A stretch of DNA of 64,000 bases from an uncultured Roseiflexaceae bacterium (GTDB taxonomy: Bacteria > Chloroflexota > Chloroflexia > Chloroflexales > Roseiflexaceae), in assembly GCA_937974195.1 (NCBI GenBank), contig CALJIC010000252.1:1-64000 (forward strand). The letters run 5' to 3'. A program made the translations under genes and the position numbers. The stretch's first letter is position 1. Each line of letters opens with the position of its first letter. A model generated the notes under the pieces. It was not told where the DNA came from. It made no database searches and saw only the letters and a program-made list of their open reading frames with translations. Positions 61,527 through 64,000 of this stretch are shown in pieces.

Positions 61527-62771
61527 CTCAGGGGCGTCGCTCGGCCTGGGCCGCCGCCACAGCGCCAGCAGCAGGAGCAGCCCCGGCGGGACGAACACCA
61601 GCGCCAGCGCGACCGCCAGCGCCCGCGGCTCCCACCCCGCATCCGCCGCCACCCCGGTCACGTAGCTTGACGCGGCCGTGGCCAGCGTCAGCAGCGCCAG
61701 CTCCGCCGCGAACACCCGCCCGAGCAGCCGGTTCGGCACGTTGAGCTGCAGGAGCACCGTGCTGAACACCCACTGCGTGCTGCCGCCCATGTGGGCCAGC
61801 ATCACCGCCAGCGCCGCCAGCCACAGCGAGGGCGCCGCGCTCATGAGCAGGTAGCCGAGGGCGCTGCACAGGATCGACGGCCCGATCATGCGCCGCAGGA
61901 AGGTCTGCGACGCGCCCCCGAGCCGCTGGGCGAGGAGCGGGCCGATCGCCGCGCCGACGCCGCGCGCCGCGTACAGCAGGCCGATGCTCAGCGCGCCGTC
62001 CGCCCCAACCGGGAAGATCTGCCGCCCGAACAGCGTGAGCAGCACCAGCACGCCCCCGCCGAGGCTCCAGAGCGCCTTGGCGAGCGCGTAGAGCGCGACA
62101 TCGCGCCGCGACCGCAGGTACGCGACCCCCTCCGCCAGCTCCTGGACGCCGCTCGTGGTGGGGCGCGCGCCCAGGTGCTCCTCGCGGATCGGGATGCGCC
62201 AGATGATGACGCCGGAGAGCAGGAAGGAGGCCGCGTCGATGACGAAGGCCGCGTCGGTGCCGAGCGTCCCCGCCACCAGGCCGCCCAGCGCCGCCCCGAT
62301 CGCCAGCATCGCCGACCACGTGGCGCCGCTGATAGCGTTGGCCGGCACCAGCTCCTCGCGGGTCGTCACCGCCGGGATCACCGCCGAGCGCGCCGGCTCG
62401 AAGAGGGCGGCCAGCACCACCTTCAGCACCGTGACCAGGTAGACGATCCAGATATCGCCGACATCGCGCACGAGGAGGAACAGCAGCGCCAGCAGCGCCC
62501 GCCCGACGTCGGCGAGCACCATCAGGTGCTTGCGCGGCAGCCGGTCGACCAGCACCCCGGCCCACGGCCCGACCAGGGTGGCCGGCAGGAGCTCGGCGAC
62601 CAGCAGCAGGCCCACGGCCTGCCCCGAGCCGGTGAGGCGCAGCAGCAGGGTGTAGAGCGCGATCGAGTTGAACCAGTCGCCGAGCTGGCTGACGATCTGG
62701 CCGTACCAGAGGTGGCGGAAGGGGCGGTTGCTACGCAGCAGCGCGACGTAGCCGATTGAATGCGCAGACAT
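61512..62771 (-). CDS. MFS transporter (MFS_3/enterobactin-exporter-like)
   Basis: The 419-residue major facilitator has about twelve hydrophobic helices. Motifs include FRHLWYGQIVSQLGDWFNSIALYTLLL at the start, WAGVLVDRLPRKHLMVLADVGRALLA (motif A, GxLxDRxxRK), and IPAVTTREELVPANAISGATWSAMLAIGAALGGLVAG. This subgroup exports siderophores or drugs; the substrate is unknown. ATG 62771 has GAGG eight bases upstream. The last residues and stop are encoded by the octamer repeat. Confidence 0.9.
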   Translation of the reverse strand: MSAHSIGYVALLRSNRPFRHLWYGQIVSQLGDWFNSIALYTLLLRLTGSGQAVGLLLVAELLPATLVGPWAGVLVDRLPRKHLMVLADVGRALLALLFLLVRDVGDIWIVYLVTVLKVVLAALFEPARSAVIPAVTTREELVPANAISGATWSAMLAIGAALGGLVAGTLGTDAAFVIDAASFLLSGVIIWRIPIREEHLGARPTTSGVQELAEGVAYLRSRRDVALYALAKALWSLGGGVLVLLTLFGRQIFPVGADGALSIGLLYAARGVGAAIGPLLAQRLGGASQTFLRRMIGPSILCSALGYLLMSAAPSLWLAALAVMLAHMGGSTQWVFSTVLLQLNVPNRLLGRVFAAELALLTLATAASSYVTGVAADAGWEPRALAVALALVFVPPGLLLLLALWRRPRPSDAPEPVTG

Positions 62772-62862
62772 CTGGGCGCCTCTGTAGCATAGAAACGGGC
62801 GCCCTATTATAGACGCCCCGCCGGGGCGCCTTGACGTGTGGCCGGCGATGACATGGGGAAGG

Positions 62863-62889
62863 GGTAGAGACGCGCCGCCGGCGCGTCTC
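62863..62889. repeat. GAGACGCGCC palindrome
   Basis: GAGACGCGCC-GCC-GGCGCGTCTC (62867-62889), preceded by GGTA, is a perfect 10-bp stem with a 3-nt loop between two minus-strand genes. It resembles the GGGACG...CGTCCC units at 35739 and 45492 and may be a terminator of the downstream-reading gene upstream of it. Confidence 0.6.
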
Positions 62890-62927
62890 GATGCGGTTGC
62901 GTAGGGCCGGCGGCGCGCCCGGCGTCG

Positions 62928-63593
62928 CTAGAGCACCGCGGCTGTGGCGGAGCTCCGGTCCACCCGGCGCTCCTGGCGCGCGCGGCCCTCCTCGATCAGC
63001 GCGGCGAAGTCGGCCGCGGAGCCGCCGAGCAGCGCCTCGGGGATCACGATGTCGTAGCCGGTGCGCTGGCGGCAGGTCGCCAGGTGGAGCGCCAGCTCCG
63101 CGTCGGCGGGGGGGCGGCTGGCGCGCAGGGCCGAGCGGACCAGCTGGAGCCCGCGCTCGATCGGGCCGGGCGCCTTCGGCAGCCGCTCCTCGTAGCTCTG
63201 AATATAGGGGCGCACGTCGCGCAGGGCGATGCCGAGCTGCCAGCGGCTGCCGAAGGCCAGCACGCTCGTGCCGCGCCAGGTCACCCCGACGCGCTCGATG
63301 TTCGACCAGGCGACGAAGGCCGAGGACTGGCCGAGGTTGAGCAGCAGCCCTTTGCGGTCGATCGTCACGCCGGCCTGCCGGTCGCGGCTCAGTGTCCAGA
63401 AGGCCAGGCCGGCCGCGAACAGCGGCAGCGCGCTGAGGAAGGCGCCGAGCGCAAGTACATTGTGCGCCAGATAGATGGGGGGCAGGCTCGCGCCGAACAG
63501 ATAGCTGATAGCCCGCAGCACCGGCTCGGCCAGCAGCCTGGCGAAGAGCCCGGCGCCGATCACAATGAAGCAGCCGCCGAGGATCAGGAGCAC
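62928..63593 (-). CDS. Two-helix membrane protein with PH-like domain; N-terminus interrupted by amber codon
   Basis: The 221-residue open frame has hydrophobic helices at ~5-22 and ~45-65 and a PH-like strand module (GVTIDRKGLLLNLGQSSAFVAWSNIERVGVTWRGTSVLAFGS). Function is unknown; architecture is like bacterial PH/STM3941-type membrane proteins. The natural start is probably ATG 63638, with AGAGGA six bases upstream, reading MRTTFNRAR, then a TAG at 63611-63609, then RKIALVLLILGG in the same frame. As written, translation must start at GTG 63593 or the gene is a nonsense mutant. A sequencing error is the simplest alternative. Confidence 0.6.
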   Translation of the reverse strand: MLLILGGCFIVIGAGLFARLLAEPVLRAISYLFGASLPPIYLAHNVLALGAFLSALPLFAAGLAFWTLSRDRQAGVTIDRKGLLLNLGQSSAFVAWSNIERVGVTWRGTSVLAFGSRWQLGIALRDVRPYIQSYEERLPKAPGPIERGLQLVRSALRASRPPADAELALHLATCRQRTGYDIVIPEALLGGSAADFAALIEEGRARQERRVDRSSATAAVL

Positions 63594-63853
63594 AAGCGCG
63601 ATCTTCCGCTATCGTGCGCGGTTGAAAGTCGTTCTCATCTCGTTCCTCTCGGGCGCGCTAACTACGCGACAGCAGCGGTGTCCAGACAGGGTGCCGAGCG
63701 GCACCGTTGCCGCTCAACGCCCTGGAGCCCCCTCCGTATGGGCAGCGGCGCAGCTCCCCAGCTCGCTGCCGTCCCCGGTCGGTCGTGGACCGGGGAGAAC
63801 TCGTGACCAATGTACTATTCGGGGATTACCGGAGCGTTACTATGCAATGTGAG

Positions 63854-64000
63854 AACCGAGAACGTGAGAACCGAGAGCCGGCTACTCCAAGAACCACCTT
63901 TGCCGGAACCACCTTTGTCGGGAACCTGGTTTGCCGAGAACCGACTGCGGCGAGAACCAACTGCTCCAAGAACCGGCTGCGCCGGGAACCGGCCATGCCA
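63854..64000. repeat. 8/16-bp tandem repeat array running off the window
   Basis: AACC (or AGCC) anchors recur with a 7-8-bp period at 63854-63876. They continue at 63892, 63907, 63923, 63939, 63955, 63971 and 63987, a period of 16 (one unit of 15). The consensus is about AACCNNCTGCNCCGAG. There is no gene in 63639-63853 that I can support. Confidence 0.8.

Overview
The window is a high-GC (roughly 70 %) bacterial chromosome segment, most likely from the Chloroflexota, class Chloroflexia (Roseiflexus/Kouleothrix-like filamentous relatives). This rests on inference from content: two giant secreted beta-helix proteins ending in an xYLPLxxR-type tail, many lipoproteins with Pro/Ala/Thr-rich linkers, a CarH-type B12 photoreceptor regulator beside phytoene synthase, a MoxR/DUF58/DUF4129 cluster, HD-GYP and DUF309 genes, and palindromic GC-rich intergenic repeats. 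No rRNA, tRNA, CRISPR array, transposase or phage gene was seen, so this looks like core or lightly accessory chromosome.

Layout. 1-2.4 kb: the 3' end of an NB-ARC/TPR ATPase gene and a convergent stressosome-like fusion of a LacI-type ligand-binding domain to a STAS domain. 2.4-12.4 kb: two consecutive very large exported beta-helix proteins with NEW3/DUF11-like C-terminal repeats. 12.5-18.1 kb: housekeeping genes aroQ, accB, xseA and xseB, then two membrane proteins of unknown role. 18.1-25.4 kb: AEC-family permease, membrane-anchored spermidine-synthase-like protein, YggT, hisD, a lipoprotein and hisG. 25.4-33.6 kb: a long minus-strand run reading hisS-like, panE, creatininase-like, DUF4129, a small membrane protein, moxR, (99-bp tandem repeats), DUF58, a membrane protein and hisG. 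33.7-35.7 kb: divergent wHTH-AAA+ ATPase gene coupled to aat.

35.8-43.5 kb (minus): HtrA-type lipoprotein protease, SDR epimerase, crtB with its CarH-like regulator, a BNR-propeller protein, methyltransferase, HD-GYP response regulator and DUF309. 43.8-47.2 kb (minus): Fe-S and molybdenum-cofactor functions (HesB/IscA-type protein, moaA, Mrp ATPase, [2Fe-2S] thioredoxin-like ferredoxin). 47.2-52.7 kb: an ABC-2 efflux operon (permease, HlyD-like adaptor, two ATPases) next to its TetR regulator. Three copies of one palindrome, at both promoter regions, suggest coordinated and autoregulated control. 53-64 kb: alpha/beta hydrolase, aldo/keto reductase, AlbA_2/HATPase transcriptional regulator, DUF2227 membrane protein, TPR protein, TolB-like lipoprotein, MFS exporter, and a PH-like membrane protein with an in-frame amber codon.

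Several repeat systems decorate the intergenic DNA: a ~300-bp dispersed element (17.2, 52.7 and partly 27.4 kb), 8-bp GTCACCCC arrays (61.3-61.5 and 38.2 kb) that supply the stop codons of two genes, a family of GGGACG...CGTCCC palindromes, and a 16-bp tandem array running off the right end. Most of the very long open frames opposite real genes are GC-bias shadows and were left out.
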